This document shows, piece by piece, positions 36,042-46,479 of a DNA stretch of 64,000 nucleotides. A program made the position numbers and the translations under genes. The stretch is from Caulobacter sp. (GTDB lineage Bacteria > Pseudomonadota > Alphaproteobacteria > Caulobacterales > Caulobacteraceae), in NCBI GenBank assembly GCA_030678995.1, contig JAUXTQ010000017.1:1-64000 (forward strand), read 5' to 3'. Under the pieces are notes generated by a model, which was not told where the DNA came from, made no database searches, and saw only the letters and a list, made by a program, of their open reading frames with translations. Position 1 is the stretch's first letter; every line of letters starts with the position of its first letter.

Positions 36042-37004
36042 ATGGTTCAGCACTATCTCGAGTTCGAAAAACCGATCGCCGAGCTGGAGGGCAAGATCGA
36101 GGAGCTGTCGCGGCTCTCCGACACGGCCGGGGCGGGAACCTTCGACAGCGAGATCGACGCCCTGCGCTCGCGGCTGGGCGAATTGCGCAAGGAATCCTAT
36201 GCGCGGCTGACGCCCTGGCAGAAGACCCAGGTGGCCCGCCATCCGGAGCGGCCGCACTTCGTCGACTACCTGGCCGGCCTGATCGAGGAGTTCGTCGAGC
36301 TGCGCGGCGACCGCAAGTTCGCCGACGACCAGGCGATCATGGGCGGCCTTGGCCGGTTCCGCGGCCAGCCGGTGATGGTCATCGGCCAGGAGAAGGGCCA
36401 CGACACCACCACCCGCCTGAAGCACAACTTCGGCATGGCCCGGCCCGAGGGCTACCGCAAGGCGGTCCGGCTGATGGACATGGCCGAGCAGTTCAACCTG
36501 CCGGTGCTGACCTTTGTCGACACCGCCGGGGCCTATCCGGGCCTGGGCGCCGAGGAGCGCGGCCAGGCCGAGGCCATCGCGCGCGGCACCGAGCGCTGCC
36601 TGACGCTGAGAGTGCCGATGATCGCCACCATCACCGGCGAGGGCATGAGCGGCGGGGCGATCGGCATCGCGGCGGGCAACAAGGTGCTGATCCTCGAGCA
36701 CGGCATCTATTCGGTGATCAGCCCCGAGGGCGCGGCCTCGATCCTGTGGCGTGACGGCGCCCGGGCCAAGGACGCCGCCGAACAGATGCACATCACCGCC
36801 CAGGACCTGATCAAGACCGGGGTGGTCGACCGGATCATCGAGGAGCCGGCCGGCGGCGCCCATTCCGACCCGGAATTCGCCATCACCGCCGTGGGCAACG
36901 CCATCGAGGAGGAGCTGCGGCTGCTCTCAGATCTGGACGCCGACCAGCTGCTGACCCAGCGCGCCGAGCGTTACTACGCCATCGGCCGCGAGGGGCTGAT
37001 CTAG
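36042..37004 (+). CDS. accA: Acetyl-CoA carboxylase carboxyltransferase subunit alpha
   Basis: 320 residues, normal AccA length. FEKPIAELEGKIEELSRLS at the N-terminus, MGGLGRFRGQPVMVIGQEKG, FVDTAGAYPGLGAEERGQAE and GEGMSGGAIGIAAGNKVLIL are diagnostic. With AccD it transfers carboxyl from biotin to acetyl-CoA to make malonyl-CoA, the first step of fatty-acid synthesis. Followed after 19 bp by the DUF1835 gene. Confidence 0.97.
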   Translation: MVQHYLEFEKPIAELEGKIEELSRLSDTAGAGTFDSEIDALRSRLGELRKESYARLTPWQKTQVARHPERPHFVDYLAGLIEEFVELRGDRKFADDQAIMGGLGRFRGQPVMVIGQEKGHDTTTRLKHNFGMARPEGYRKAVRLMDMAEQFNLPVLTFVDTAGAYPGLGAEERGQAEAIARGTERCLTLRVPMIATITGEGMSGGAIGIAAGNKVLILEHGIYSVISPEGAASILWRDGARAKDAAEQMHITAQDLIKTGVVDRIIEEPAGGAHSDPEFAITAVGNAIEEELRLLSDLDADQLLTQRAERYYAIGREGLI

Positions 37005-37023
37005 CCCCGGCGGCGGGGACCCG

Positions 37024-37785
37024 ATGACCCTGCACATCACCTTCAGCGAGGCCGGCGCGGACGTCCTTCGCGAGGCGCTGCGCCTGGCTGGCCGCGACGC
37101 GCGGGTCATCAGCCTGCCGGATGACCTGTCGATGGGTCCCGTCGGCCCGGCCGATCCTGACCGGCGACCGGCCTGGTTCCGCGACCAGGGGATCGGCGGG
37201 TCCGAACCCTTTGGCGATGTAGAGGGCTTCTGGCGTGAAGCGTTGGCGCATGGACCGCGCAGGGTGGTGTGGACCAACCGCCGGGTCGCGCGTGAGTACG
37301 CGGGCTTTCTCGAATGGCTGTCGCGGAACGGCGCCGGCGCCTTCGCGCTGGTCGATCTCACCCACAGACAGACCCCCGGCGGCGGTAAAGCGATGCTGGG
37401 TATTGCGGAGCCGGGAGACGTTGTCGCGTCGGGCTGGCTGGAGGCGGCGCGCCCGCTCTCGGCCCCGGCGCGACGCGAGCTGATGGACCTGTGGGCGCGG
37501 CTGACGACGGACCCGGCGCCCCTGCGGCTGGTGCGGGATGGCGTCCTGGTCCCGGCGCTGGTGTCGGCCTTCGACGAGGTCCTGATGGCCGCGACGTCGC
37601 GCTACTGGACCCGCCTGGTCCTGATTGTCGGCAAGGTTCTGGGCGAGGAGACGCGGCGCGGCGAACACAATGCCAGCCTCGGCCTGCTGGAGGCCCGGGT
37701 GCGGGCGCTGGTCGAGGCCGGCCGGCTGGAGGCGGAGGGCGAAGTCAGGCTTGCCGACGGCGGCTGTTTGATCCGCCGTCCCTGA
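37024..37785 (+). CDS. DUF1835/DUF3658-type protein
   Basis: 253 residues. LHITFSEAGADVLREALRLA and VISLPDDLSMGPVGPADPDR are the start of DUF1835; the C-terminal VGKVLGEETRRGEHNASLGL with FDEVLMAATSRYW fits the associated DUF3658. Predicted cytoplasmic and of unknown function. Likely translated from the accA message. Confidence 0.7.
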   Translation: MTLHITFSEAGADVLREALRLAGRDARVISLPDDLSMGPVGPADPDRRPAWFRDQGIGGSEPFGDVEGFWREALAHGPRRVVWTNRRVAREYAGFLEWLSRNGAGAFALVDLTHRQTPGGGKAMLGIAEPGDVVASGWLEAARPLSAPARRELMDLWARLTTDPAPLRLVRDGVLVPALVSAFDEVLMAATSRYWTRLVLIVGKVLGEETRRGEHNASLGLLEARVRALVEAGRLEAEGEVRLADGGCLIRRP

Positions 37786-37846
37786 CGATCTGGTCTCCCG
37801 CCTCGAAAGCCGCCAGACTGCCGCCGTGTAACGGATGAGGCGAACC

Positions 37847-38311
37847 ATGAAGACCATCGCGATGCTGCTCGCCCTCGCCGGGACGCTGGCCGCCACCCCC
37901 GCCCTGGCGGTCGACGCCGCCGAGGTCGAGGCGCGCTACACCCCGGCCTTCCAGACCTGCCTGGAGTCGCCCGAAGGCCAGTCGACCATGGGCATCGTCC
38001 AGTGCATCGGCGCCGAGCTGGAGATCCAGGACGCGGCCCTAAACGCCGCCTATCGCGCCCTGATCGCGGACATGACGCCTGCGCAGAAGGCCGGCGTGCA
38101 GAAGGCCCAGCGCGCATGGATCGCCTTCCGCGACGCCGACTGCCGGTCCCGATACAGCCCGGACTGGGGCTCGATCTCGACGACCGTCGCCAACATGTGC
38201 GTGCTGCAGAGGACCGTCGAGCGGACGATTGAACTTGGGACGTTCAACCCTGATTGGGCGGCGCCTGCGGACAGCGCGCCCGCCGTCGGCCTGCTGCCGG
38301 CACATCGCTGA
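37847..38311 (+). CDS. LprI-like (DUF1311) periplasmic protein
   Basis: 154 residues. Signal peptide (1-21, ending ALAVDA), then the DUF1311/LprI pattern: CIGAELEIQDAALNAAYRAL, TPAQKAGVQKAQRAWIAFRD and DCRSRYS, with four cysteines that probably form disulfides. LprI-like domains are linked to lysozyme inhibition. The start at 37847 is set by GAGG seven bases upstream; an ATG four codons earlier is possible. Confidence 0.8.
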   Translation: MKTIAMLLALAGTLAATPALAVDAAEVEARYTPAFQTCLESPEGQSTMGIVQCIGAELEIQDAALNAAYRALIADMTPAQKAGVQKAQRAWIAFRDADCRSRYSPDWGSISTTVANMCVLQRTVERTIELGTFNPDWAAPADSAPAVGLLPAHR

Positions 38312-38357
38312 AGACCTATCGCGAGACCTCTTGCCTGACGTGGGGTGACATGTCTGA

Positions 38358-39392
<1,035 letters not shown>

Positions 39393-39394
39393 AG

Positions 39395-39510
39395 ATCCTC
39401 CCCGTCGGGGGAGGTGGACCGGCGAAGCCGGGACGGAGGGGGTCCGCTCAGATTTCGGGTGACCCCCTCAGTCGTCGCCACGCGCCGACAGCCCCCCGAT
39501 GGGGAGCATG
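39395..39510. repeat. Intergenic inverted repeat, family A
   Basis: CCTCCCCGTCGGGGGAGG at the left and GCCCCCCGATGGGGAGC at the right around a core resembling the copy at 94-201 (GGGGGTCCGCTCAGAT and GGGTGACCCC). Begins two bases after the nitronate monooxygenase stop. Confidence 0.75.
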
Positions 39511-39595
39511 ACCAAGGCTTAACTTCAGTTCGTCACGGATCGGGGACAGGATAGGCCGTCCCAAGGGACAGCCAGTTCTGTCCCGGAGTTCCGCC

Positions 39596-40432
39596 TTGCC
39601 CAGACTGATCCGCACCCTTGTCGTCCTGTCGCTATCCTTTGCCCTGTCCGCCTGCATGTCTGCGGAGGTGCAGCGGTATCCGACCTCGGCGGACTATCCG
39701 GCCGGGACCATGGAGCGGGTCGCGTTCCAGGCGGGCGGGCGCCCCTGGCGGCTGTCGGCCCTGCGCACGCCCCGCGCGGCGCCGTGGAAGGTGGTGGTGA
39801 TCACCGGCACGCCCTCCTGGTCGGAATACTGGGCGCCGACCCTGGCGGCGCTGCCGGAGCGGTTCACGATGATCGTCGCCGACCGTCCGGGGTTCGCCCT
39901 CAGCGAGCCGGCGGAGGCCGTCGGGTCGATCAGCGACCAGGCCGACGCCCTGGCGCCCCTGCTGGATGCGGCCCCGGGGCAGAAGGTGATCCTCGTGGGC
40001 CAGTCCTACGGCGCGCCGATCGCCTCGCTGATGGCCGCCCGGCATCCGGACAAGGTCCAAGCCCTGGTGCTGATGAGCGCCTTCTTCGGCGAGCGAGGGG
40101 CGACCGCGCGGCGGCTGACCAGCCTTGGCGGCATGGTGCGGCCGATGCTGCCGCGGGATCTGAAGAACTCGATTGCCGAGGTGCGCGGCCAGGCGCCCCA
40201 GCTGCCGGCTGCTCGCGCGGCGCTCGTCGGCCTGCCCCAGCCGGTGGTGGTGCTGCACGACGACGCCGACACCTTCGTGCCGGTGGCCTCGGCCCGGGCG
40301 CTCGCCGCTGGCCGGGGCAAGGCCCCGACGCTGATGATCGAAACCCCCGGTGGCGACCACTTTCTCAACGCCTGCTGCGTCCCGGCGCTGATCGGCGCGC
40401 TGGAACGGGCGGCGGGGATGGTAGGAGACTGA
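39596..40432 (+). CDS. Lipoprotein alpha/beta hydrolase
   Basis: 278 residues from a TTG codon with GGAG eight bases upstream; no better ATG yields the signal. Lipobox LSAC (Cys19 or so) follows a hydrophobic stretch. Nucleophile Ser in VGQSYGA, acid Asp in HDDADTF, and base His in GGDHFLNA. Probably an envelope-anchored esterase/peptidase of unknown substrate. Confidence 0.75.
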   Translation: MPRLIRTLVVLSLSFALSACMSAEVQRYPTSADYPAGTMERVAFQAGGRPWRLSALRTPRAAPWKVVVITGTPSWSEYWAPTLAALPERFTMIVADRPGFALSEPAEAVGSISDQADALAPLLDAAPGQKVILVGQSYGAPIASLMAARHPDKVQALVLMSAFFGERGATARRLTSLGGMVRPMLPRDLKNSIAEVRGQAPQLPAARAALVGLPQPVVVLHDDADTFVPVASARALAAGRGKAPTLMIETPGGDHFLNACCVPALIGALERAAGMVGD

Positions 40433-40435
40433 CCT

Positions 40436-40562
40436 CTCCCACTTGGGAGAGGGGGACCATCCGAAGGATGGTGGTGAGGGATGCGCCGTTGTCGGCCGAC
40501 AGCAGCGCATCCCACTCAGTCAGCCCTTCGGGCTGACAGCTCTCCCAACAGGGAGAGCGAAG
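40436..40562. repeat. Intergenic inverted repeat, family A
   Basis: CTCTCCCACTTGGGAGAGG and GGACCATCCGAAGGATGG on the left, GCTCTCCCAACAGGGAGAGC on the right. Lies between two convergent genes (the lipoprotein hydrolase and the DUF4167 gene). Confidence 0.7.
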
Positions 40563-40565
40563 TTT

Positions 40566-41495
40566 TTAAGCCTCTTCCGTCTCCGGCTTGACGTCCTCGC
40601 CGCCTTCGAAGCTGCGCGGGGCGCGGCGGCGGCGGGGCTTCTTGGCCTCTTCGGCCGGCGCTTCCTCGCGCGTCTCGGCGGGACGGCCGAGGAAGGCGGG
40701 GAGTTCGCTGACCGCGCCGTCCTGACCGCGCAGGCGCGGGGATTCCGACACGGCGATTTCCGGCGCCAGGGGCGCGGCCTGGGGCTCGATCACGGCCAGC
40801 GGGTCGCGCGGGGCCTCGCCCCGGTCTCCGCGCGGCTGTCGGTCATCCCGGTCACGCCAGCGCTCGCGGCGGCTTGAGCCTTCGCCTTCCTGGCGGGGAC
40901 GCTCGTCGCGCGGGCGATCATCACGGGGCCGGTCGTCACGAGGCCGGTCATCGCGCTGCGGCCGGTCATCCCGCGGCCGGTCGTCGCGCTGCTGGCGATC
41001 ACGGCTTTCGAACCGCTGGCCGTCGCGCTGACGACCCTCGAAGCGCTGGCCGCCCTGGTTGTCGCGATTGCCGTCCCGCTGTTGCTGCTGCTGGCCATCG
41101 CCCTCGGGGCCCTCGGCCTGTTCGACGTAGCCGCCCTCGGGCGCTTCCTCGGGCTCGGCCTCGAAATCGATGTCGAAGCCAGAGGCGAACTGCTCGCGGC
41201 CGACGATGTCGGACACCGGCCGGTGCGGCTGCATGGCCCGCAGGGTCCGGAAATAGTGTTCGGCGTGCTGCAGGTAGTTTTCGGCCAGGACCCGGTCGCC
41301 GGCCGAACCGGCGTCGCGCGACAGCTGCTGGTACTTCTCGAAGACGCCCTGCGCGGCGCCGCGCACCTTGATGCCTTCGGGACCGTTGGAATCGAACGCC
41401 CGGTTGGCGTTGTGCTGGGGCTTGCCGCCCTGGTTGCCGCCGCTGCCGCCGCGATTGCGGCCGCGTTGACGCTTCATACCCTTGAAATCTCTCAT
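40566..41495 (-). CDS. DUF4167 protein with low-complexity RDDRP tract
   Basis: 309 residues. N-terminal DUF4167: MRDFKGMKRQRGRNRGG, then GVFEKYQQLSRDAGSAGDRV and AENYLQHAEHYFRTLR, a TPR-like helix pair. The middle is disordered, with about eight RDDRP/RDRQQ-type units (about 165-205) rich in Arg/Asp, and a basic C-terminal KKPRRRRAPR patch. Predicted RNA-binding or ribosome-associated by composition (inference). The gene sits downstream of prmC in many alphaproteobacteria. An alternative start is at 41477. Confidence 0.8.
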   Translation of the reverse strand: MRDFKGMKRQRGRNRGGSGGNQGGKPQHNANRAFDSNGPEGIKVRGAAQGVFEKYQQLSRDAGSAGDRVLAENYLQHAEHYFRTLRAMQPHRPVSDIVGREQFASGFDIDFEAEPEEAPEGGYVEQAEGPEGDGQQQQQRDGNRDNQGGQRFEGRQRDGQRFESRDRQQRDDRPRDDRPQRDDRPRDDRPRDDRPRDERPRQEGEGSSRRERWRDRDDRQPRGDRGEAPRDPLAVIEPQAAPLAPEIAVSESPRLRGQDGAVSELPAFLGRPAETREEAPAEEAKKPRRRRAPRSFEGGEDVKPETEEA

Positions 41496-41727
41496 CTTAC
41501 CCTTCGACCTGCCAGCCGGCGTGCGATCCGCGGATCGGCTGCGTGGGCTGGTTCTGGCTACTGCTTCGGGCTTGCCGCCCGCTTTTGTTGTTTCGAAAAG
41601 ACGCTGTTCTTCGTCCCCGCCCGGCTTTCAGCGCCGCGACCCGGTCCTCCAGGGACCTCGCGCGCCCGCCGTCGATTGCGATCAATCTCTACGGCGATCT
41701 GAGTGGGAACGAGTCAGATGTAGCGCC

Positions 41728-42594
41728 TCAGGCCCCTGTTTCCAAGGGGTTTCTGGAACCCGCGACAACGCGGTCCCGCAGGCCCAGGTCCTTGATGGTC
41801 CGCACGCCCGCCGCGCCGGCCTGCCGGAACAGGGCCTCGACGGCCGCGCTCTGGTCATGGCCGATCTCCACGGCGAACATGCCGCCGGGCTTGAGCACCC
41901 GCAGGATTTCGGGCGCCAGGAGGCGGTAGGGATCCAGCCCGTCGGGCCCGCCGTCCAGGGCCAGGCGCGGATCGTGGTCGCGCACCTCCGGGTCGAGGGT
42001 CTCGATGACGTCGGTTGGAATGTAAGGCGGGTTGGCCACCACCAGATCGAAGCCCTCGTCGCCCAGTCCCGCAGTCCAGTCGCCGCGCAGCAGGGCGGTG
42101 CGGCCGTCGAGGTCCAGGTTGGCGGCGTTCTCCCGCGCCACAGCCAGGGCGTCCTCGGAGATGTCGACGCCCAGCCCCCTGGCCGCCGGCCGCTCGGCCA
42201 GGATCGCCAGCAGGATCGCGCCCGAGCCGACACCCAGGTCGAGAATGTTGAACGCCATCTGCTCGGGGAAAGCCTTCAGCGCCTCGTCGACGATCACCTC
42301 GGTGTCCGGCCGCGGCGTCAGCACCGCGCTGTTCACGTTGAGCATGATCTTCCAGAAGCCCTTGCGGCCCAGGATGTGGCTGACCGGCTCGCGGCGGCCC
42401 CGCCGTTCGACATAGCTCTCGTAGACGGCTTCCTGTTCGGCGGTCAGTTCGCGGTAGGGCTCGGTGACGATCTCCAGCCGGGTCACCCCGGCGGCGGCCT
42501 CCAGCATCAGCCGGGCGTCGATCGCCGGCTGGTCGATGCCGATGGTTTTCAGCCGCTCGCCGCCGGCCTTCCAGGCCTTCACCAGGGTGGTCAC
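41728..42594 (-). CDS. prmC: Peptide chain release factor N5-glutamine methyltransferase
   Basis: 288 residues from a GTG overlapping the MOSC stop (GTGA). SAM-binding motif LDLGVGSGAI (118-127) and the catalytic NPPY (188-191) that positions the target amide; SHILGRKGFW is the PrmC N-terminal signature. Methylates the Gln of the GGQ motif in RF1/RF2, the product of nearby prfA. In relatives prfA and prmC are adjacent; here a MOSC gene lies between them. Confidence 0.93.
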   Translation of the reverse strand: MTTLVKAWKAGGERLKTIGIDQPAIDARLMLEAAAGVTRLEIVTEPYRELTAEQEAVYESYVERRGRREPVSHILGRKGFWKIMLNVNSAVLTPRPDTEVIVDEALKAFPEQMAFNILDLGVGSGAILLAILAERPAARGLGVDISEDALAVARENAANLDLDGRTALLRGDWTAGLGDEGFDLVVANPPYIPTDVIETLDPEVRDHDPRLALDGGPDGLDPYRLLAPEILRVLKPGGMFAVEIGHDQSAAVEALFRQAGAAGVRTIKDLGLRDRVVAGSRNPLETGA

Positions 42595-43355
42595 GCCGCA
42601 AGCTCCACGAAATCGCCCTGCGCCACCCGGCCCGCCGCGGTGGTCTGGACATAGATGCCGCACAGCATGTGGCCGTAGTTGTCGAACAGGGCCTTGACCA
42701 CATCGACATCCCGCTCGGCGGTGACCGGGTCGACCCCGGGAGCGGCGCAGCGGACGATGGACTTGAACACCGTGGCCGTCGCCCCGCCGACCGACAGCGT
42801 CCGGTCCTTCCAGTCGTTCTCGATCCAGGCCGGCCAGCCCTCGACATAGAGGTTGGCCCGGAAGCGCAGCGGATCGAGCGGCCGGCCGATGCGGGCCTCG
42901 AGATCCCGCACGCTGGCCAGGTTGATGATCGAGACATGGCCCAGCGGGTGATCCATGAATCGCCAGGTTCCCGGCGCCCGCAGCACCTTCAGCGGCGCCC
43001 GGGCTTCCTCACCCAGCAGGTCGGTCAGCCAGGCGGCGAACGCCTCGCGGCCCGTCTCTCCGGTCAGGTCGCCGGCGAAGTCGGGCCGGCCGGGCGCGGT
43101 CGCATGGAACACGCCGGTGGCGTCGTCGTACCGTGTCCGCGCCTTCGCCACCTCGGCGATGTGCGCCAGCACCGCGAACTTCGTCTTGGGCACGAAGGCG
43201 GGCCGGTCAGGGTCGAAGCCGCAGTCCCCAACCTCGACCGCATACATCCGGTCGCCCGGAAAGCCCTCGCCCACGGCCAGATCGGCGGCGTCCAGCCGCT
43301 CGGGCGTGAAGCCCTTCACGGGGTGGCGATAGAGGGCGGTGACGGCGGCGCGCAT
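42591..43355 (-). CDS. MOSC-domain protein
   Basis: 254 residues. N-terminal MOSC beta-barrel (YRHPVKGFTPERLDAADLAV, FPGDRMYAV) and C-terminal MOSC domain with the sulfur-carrying cysteine region VRCAAPGVDPVTAERD and LCGIYVQTTAAGRV. MOSC domains occur in molybdenum-cofactor sulfurases and in mARC/YcbX-type N-hydroxylated compound reductases. It overlaps prmC by 4 bp and thus shares its transcript although functionally unrelated. A family B repeat lies just upstream. Confidence 0.85.
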   Translation of the reverse strand: MRAAVTALYRHPVKGFTPERLDAADLAVGEGFPGDRMYAVEVGDCGFDPDRPAFVPKTKFAVLAHIAEVAKARTRYDDATGVFHATAPGRPDFAGDLTGETGREAFAAWLTDLLGEEARAPLKVLRAPGTWRFMDHPLGHVSIINLASVRDLEARIGRPLDPLRFRANLYVEGWPAWIENDWKDRTLSVGGATATVFKSIVRCAAPGVDPVTAERDVDVVKALFDNYGHMLCGIYVQTTAAGRVAQGDFVELAA

Positions 43356-43410
43356 GGGGTGGTCAGTGCCTCAGAGCCGTGCCGGGAGCAAGCTCATCCA
43401 GTTTTCAACC

Positions 43411-43528
43411 GTCATGGCCCGGCTTGTCCGGGGCCACCCATGAACTCCCTGCTTCCGACGGCGCTGTAGTGTCACAACATCCCCTTCTGACACCTCACGC
43501 ATGGGTGGCCCGGACAAGCCGGGCCATG
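43411..43528. repeat. Intergenic inverted repeat, family B, copy 2
   Basis: Left arm 43411-43440 and right arm 43502-43528 contain the same GGCCCGGCTTGTCCGGG core as the copy at 10777-10889, with one extra G in the left arm. Lies between prfA and the MOSC gene. Confidence 0.8.
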
Positions 43529-43564
43529 TCGGTGCTTGTTACGTTTGACCGGGAGGGGTTCAAC

Positions 43565-44641
43565 TCAGCCGTAACTGTCCTCCAGCGTCGCCAGCCTTGC
43601 CGCCTGGTCCTCGGCGATCAGGGGGTTGATGACGTCGTCGAGGGCCTCGCCCTCCATGATCTTGGGCAGGTTGTAGAGGGTCAGGTTGATGCGGTGGTCG
43701 GTGACCCGGCCCTGCGGGTAGTTGTAGGTGCGGATCCGTTCGGACCGGTCGCCACTGCCGACCTGGGCCTTGCGGGCGTCGGAGCGGGCGGTGTCCAGCG
43801 CCTCGCGCTGCATGTCGTAAAGCTTGGCCTTGAGGTTCTTCATCGCCTTGCGGCGGTTCTCATGCTGCGACTTCTCGCTGCTGGTCACCACAATGCCGGT
43901 GGGCAGGTGGGTGATGCGCACGGCGGAGTCGGTCTTGTTGACGTGCTGGCCGCCGGCGCCGCTGGAGCGGTAGGTGTCGATGCGCAGGTCGCCGTCGTTG
44001 ATCTCGATCTCGACGTCCTCGACCTCGGGCAGGACGGCGACGGTGGCGGCGGAGGTGTGGATGCGGCCCTGGGCCTCGGTCTCGGGCACCCGCTGCACCC
44101 GGTGCACGCCGCTCTCGAACTTCAGCCGGCCGAACACCCCGTCGCCGGTGATCGAGGCGATGATCTCCTTGTAGCCGCCCATCTCGCCCTCGGAGATGCT
44201 GTCGATCTCCACCCGCCAGCCGCGGCTGGCGGCATAGCGCTGGTACATGCGGAACAGATCGCCGGCGAACAGGGCCGCCTCGTCGCCGCCGGTGCCGGCG
44301 CGCACTTCCAGTATGGCCGAGGCGTTCTCGTCCTTGTCGCGCGGGGCCAGCAGCAGGGCCACCTCGCGCTCCATGTCCGGCAGCCTGGCCTCCAGCCGCT
44401 CCAGCTCGTCGCGGGCCAGTTCGGAGATTTCCGGGTCTGTGTCGGCGGCCATGGCCTCCAGGTCCGGCTTCTCGGCCAGCACCTTTTCCAGCGCCAGCAC
44501 GGCCTCGGCCACTGGCCTCAGCTCGGCGTGCTCCTTGCCCAGCCGCACAATCTCCGGCCCCTCGGTGGCCGCGCCCATGCGGGCCTCGATCTCGCGGAAG
44601 CGGTCGAGCACCTGGTCGAGACGGGCCTGGGGAAGTCGCAA
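43565..44641 (-). CDS. prfA: Peptide chain release factor 1
   Basis: 358 residues, standard RF1. GGQ in [18 protein letters not shown], the RF-1 domain continuing HLPTGIVV, and PxT-type codon-recognition region upstream ([20 protein letters not shown]). Terminates translation at UAA/UAG. RF1 rather than RF2 by length and absence of a frameshift site. The GGQ glutamine is the substrate of PrmC encoded downstream. Confidence 0.96.
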   Translation of the reverse strand: MRLPQARLDQVLDRFREIEARMGAATEGPEIVRLGKEHAELRPVAEAVLALEKVLAEKPDLEAMAADTDPEISELARDELERLEARLPDMEREVALLLAPRDKDENASAILEVRAGTGGDEAALFAGDLFRMYQRYAASRGWRVEIDSISEGEMGGYKEIIASITGDGVFGRLKFESGVHRVQRVPETEAQGRIHTSAATVAVLPEVEDVEIEINDGDLRIDTYRSSGAGGQHVNKTDSAVRITHLPTGIVVTSSEKSQHENRRKAMKNLKAKLYDMQREALDTARSDARKAQVGSGDRSERIRTYNYPQGRVTDHRINLTLYNLPKIMEGEALDDVINPLIAEDQAARLATLEDSYG

Positions 44642-44719
44642 GGTTGGCTATCCGGTGTGTGGCGGGAAGGGGCCGGTGTTTACAGCGGAGGGTGGCGTGC
44701 TGTCGATGGAACAGACGTT

Positions 44720-44902
44720 CCTCCCGGCGAAGCCGGGGAGGGGGACCGCCGCAGGCGGTGGAGGGGGCAGCGCTGTAGTGTTCGGACAATCCCGAAGAAC
44801 TGCCGCCGGCCGAGACCGGCGTCCAGGCTCTGTCGGCTGACGTCGGCGCTGACCCCTCAGTCACGCTCCGCGCGACAGCTCCCCGGCAAGCGGGGAGCAT
44901 GG
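44720..44902. repeat. Intergenic inverted repeat, family A
   Basis: CCTCCCGGCGAAGCCGGGGAG and GGTGGAGGGGGCAG on the left, GCTCCCCGGCAAGCGGGGAGC on the right, with CAGTCACGCTCCGCGCGACAG inside. Fills most of the gap between prfA and the M23 peptidase gene. Confidence 0.7.
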
Positions 44903-44912
44903 AAGTCTGCGT

Positions 44913-46316
44913 CTACCCCGCGCGGGGCTTGAGGCCGGCGCGGGGGGCGGTGAAATCGGTGCGGGCCAGCTTCTTTGTCGCGCCAGGCGCTTCCGGCGTG
45001 GCGGCCGGAGCGGGGATGGCGGCGGCCACGCGGCGCGGGGCGATCAGGGCCTCGATGCGCTTCTTGGTGCTGTTGAAGGCGGCCACGTCGCGCGGATCGA
45101 CGCTGATGCCGCCCTGGATCTTGGTCATCGGGTTGATCCGACGGCCTTTGAGCCAGACCTCGTAGTGCAGGTGCGGTCCGGTCGAGGCGCCGGTGGAGCC
45201 GACGTAGGCGATCAGCTGGCCCTGACGCACCCGCATGCCGGGCTTGAGGCCCTTGGCGTAGCGCGAGAGGTGGGCGTAGCCGGTCTCATAGCCGCCTGCA
45301 TGGCGGATGCGGACCCAGTTGCCGTAGCCACCCCAGCGGCGGGCCTCGACGACCACGCCGTCGCCGGCCGCCAGCACCGGCGTGCCCGTGCCGACCCCGA
45401 AGTCGATGCCCTGGTGCATCTTGTTGTAGCCCAGGATCGGATGGCGGCGGAAACCGAACCGCGAGGTGATGCGGGCGCCGTCGACCGGCGTGCGCAGCAG
45501 GAAGCCCTTGATGCTCTTGCCGATGGAATCGAGGAAGGTCTTCTTCCCGTCGGCGCGGGTGAAGCCATAGAACCGCTGACCCTTGACCTCGGCATAGACC
45601 AGGCCGCCGGCCTCGATGGTGCGGCCGCTCTCGGTGACCTTGCGGTCGAACACCAGGCAGAACGGGTCGCCCGCCTTGATGTCGCGGGAGAAGTCGATCT
45701 TGTGAGCGAACAGCTTGGAAGCCTCGGCGATCACGCCGGAGGTGGCGCCGATGGCGTTAGCGCTCTCGTGGAACGAGCCCTGCATCCGGCCGCAGGCGGC
45801 GACGGTCTCGGGTTTGACGGTCTCTTCCAGCTCGCGCAGGCGCAGGGCGCCGTCGAAGGTGCGCGACACGGTCAGGGTGCTGGCCGCGCCGGTGCGCATG
45901 GACAGGCCGACCAGCCGGGCGGGACCGCGGCGGTCGCGCGGCCTGGCGACCGAGGCGACGAAGTCCATGCCGGCGCGGATGTTCACGGTGTCCATGGCCT
46001 GGGCCAGGACTCGCACCGCCAGGCGGGCGTCGGTCGGACCCACGCCGCTGCGCAGGACCGCGGCCTCGAGGGTCTCGCCGGGCTGGACCTCGACATTGAT
46101 GTTCTGGCCGGGGTCGAAGCCCGGCTGGACCTCGGCGCGGGCGAAGGCGATGTGCTGCAGGGCTGTCAGGGCGGCGGGGTCGAGCGGCTGGGCGACGTTG
46201 ACGGCCGCGCCGCCGGTCAGGTTCCAGCCAAGGGCGAGGACGCCGAAACCGGCGACCGCTACCAGGATCTTGGGCGCGAACCGGAAGGTCGGGCGCCTGG
46301 GATCGAATTCCTGCAT
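44913..46316 (-). CDS. M23-family (LytM) metallopeptidase
   Basis: 467 residues. One N-terminal membrane anchor (about 16-35), a LysM-like/linker region with PGETLEAAVLRSGV, and a C-terminal peptidase_M23 domain: MHQGIDFGVGTGTPVLAAGD (zinc His and Asp) and GASTGPHLHYEVWLKG (HxH). Cleaves peptidoglycan cross-links in the periplasm; all ligands are present so it should be active. Similar in layout to Csd3/NlpD-like proteins. Long Ala/Pro tail. Confidence 0.88.
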   Translation of the reverse strand: MQEFDPRRPTFRFAPKILVAVAGFGVLALGWNLTGGAAVNVAQPLDPAALTALQHIAFARAEVQPGFDPGQNINVEVQPGETLEAAVLRSGVGPTDARLAVRVLAQAMDTVNIRAGMDFVASVARPRDRRGPARLVGLSMRTGAASTLTVSRTFDGALRLRELEETVKPETVAACGRMQGSFHESANAIGATSGVIAEASKLFAHKIDFSRDIKAGDPFCLVFDRKVTESGRTIEAGGLVYAEVKGQRFYGFTRADGKKTFLDSIGKSIKGFLLRTPVDGARITSRFGFRRHPILGYNKMHQGIDFGVGTGTPVLAAGDGVVVEARRWGGYGNWVRIRHAGGYETGYAHLSRYAKGLKPGMRVRQGQLIAYVGSTGASTGPHLHYEVWLKGRRINPMTKIQGGISVDPRDVAAFNSTKKRIEALIAPRRVAAAIPAPAATPEAPGATKKLARTDFTAPRAGLKPRAG

Positions 46317-46479
46317 CGTTCCCCCGTCAGTTTACGATGCCGCACTAGCGTCAGAATGGCACGGCTGGGATGTCCCCCAGCAATCGGCGGGCCGGTCATG
46401 CCCGCCCGTGACCCCGAAACGCAAGCAATATTCGATGCTTCGTTCCATTTGTCACGCCCCGGAGCGGGAACCCGAACCC

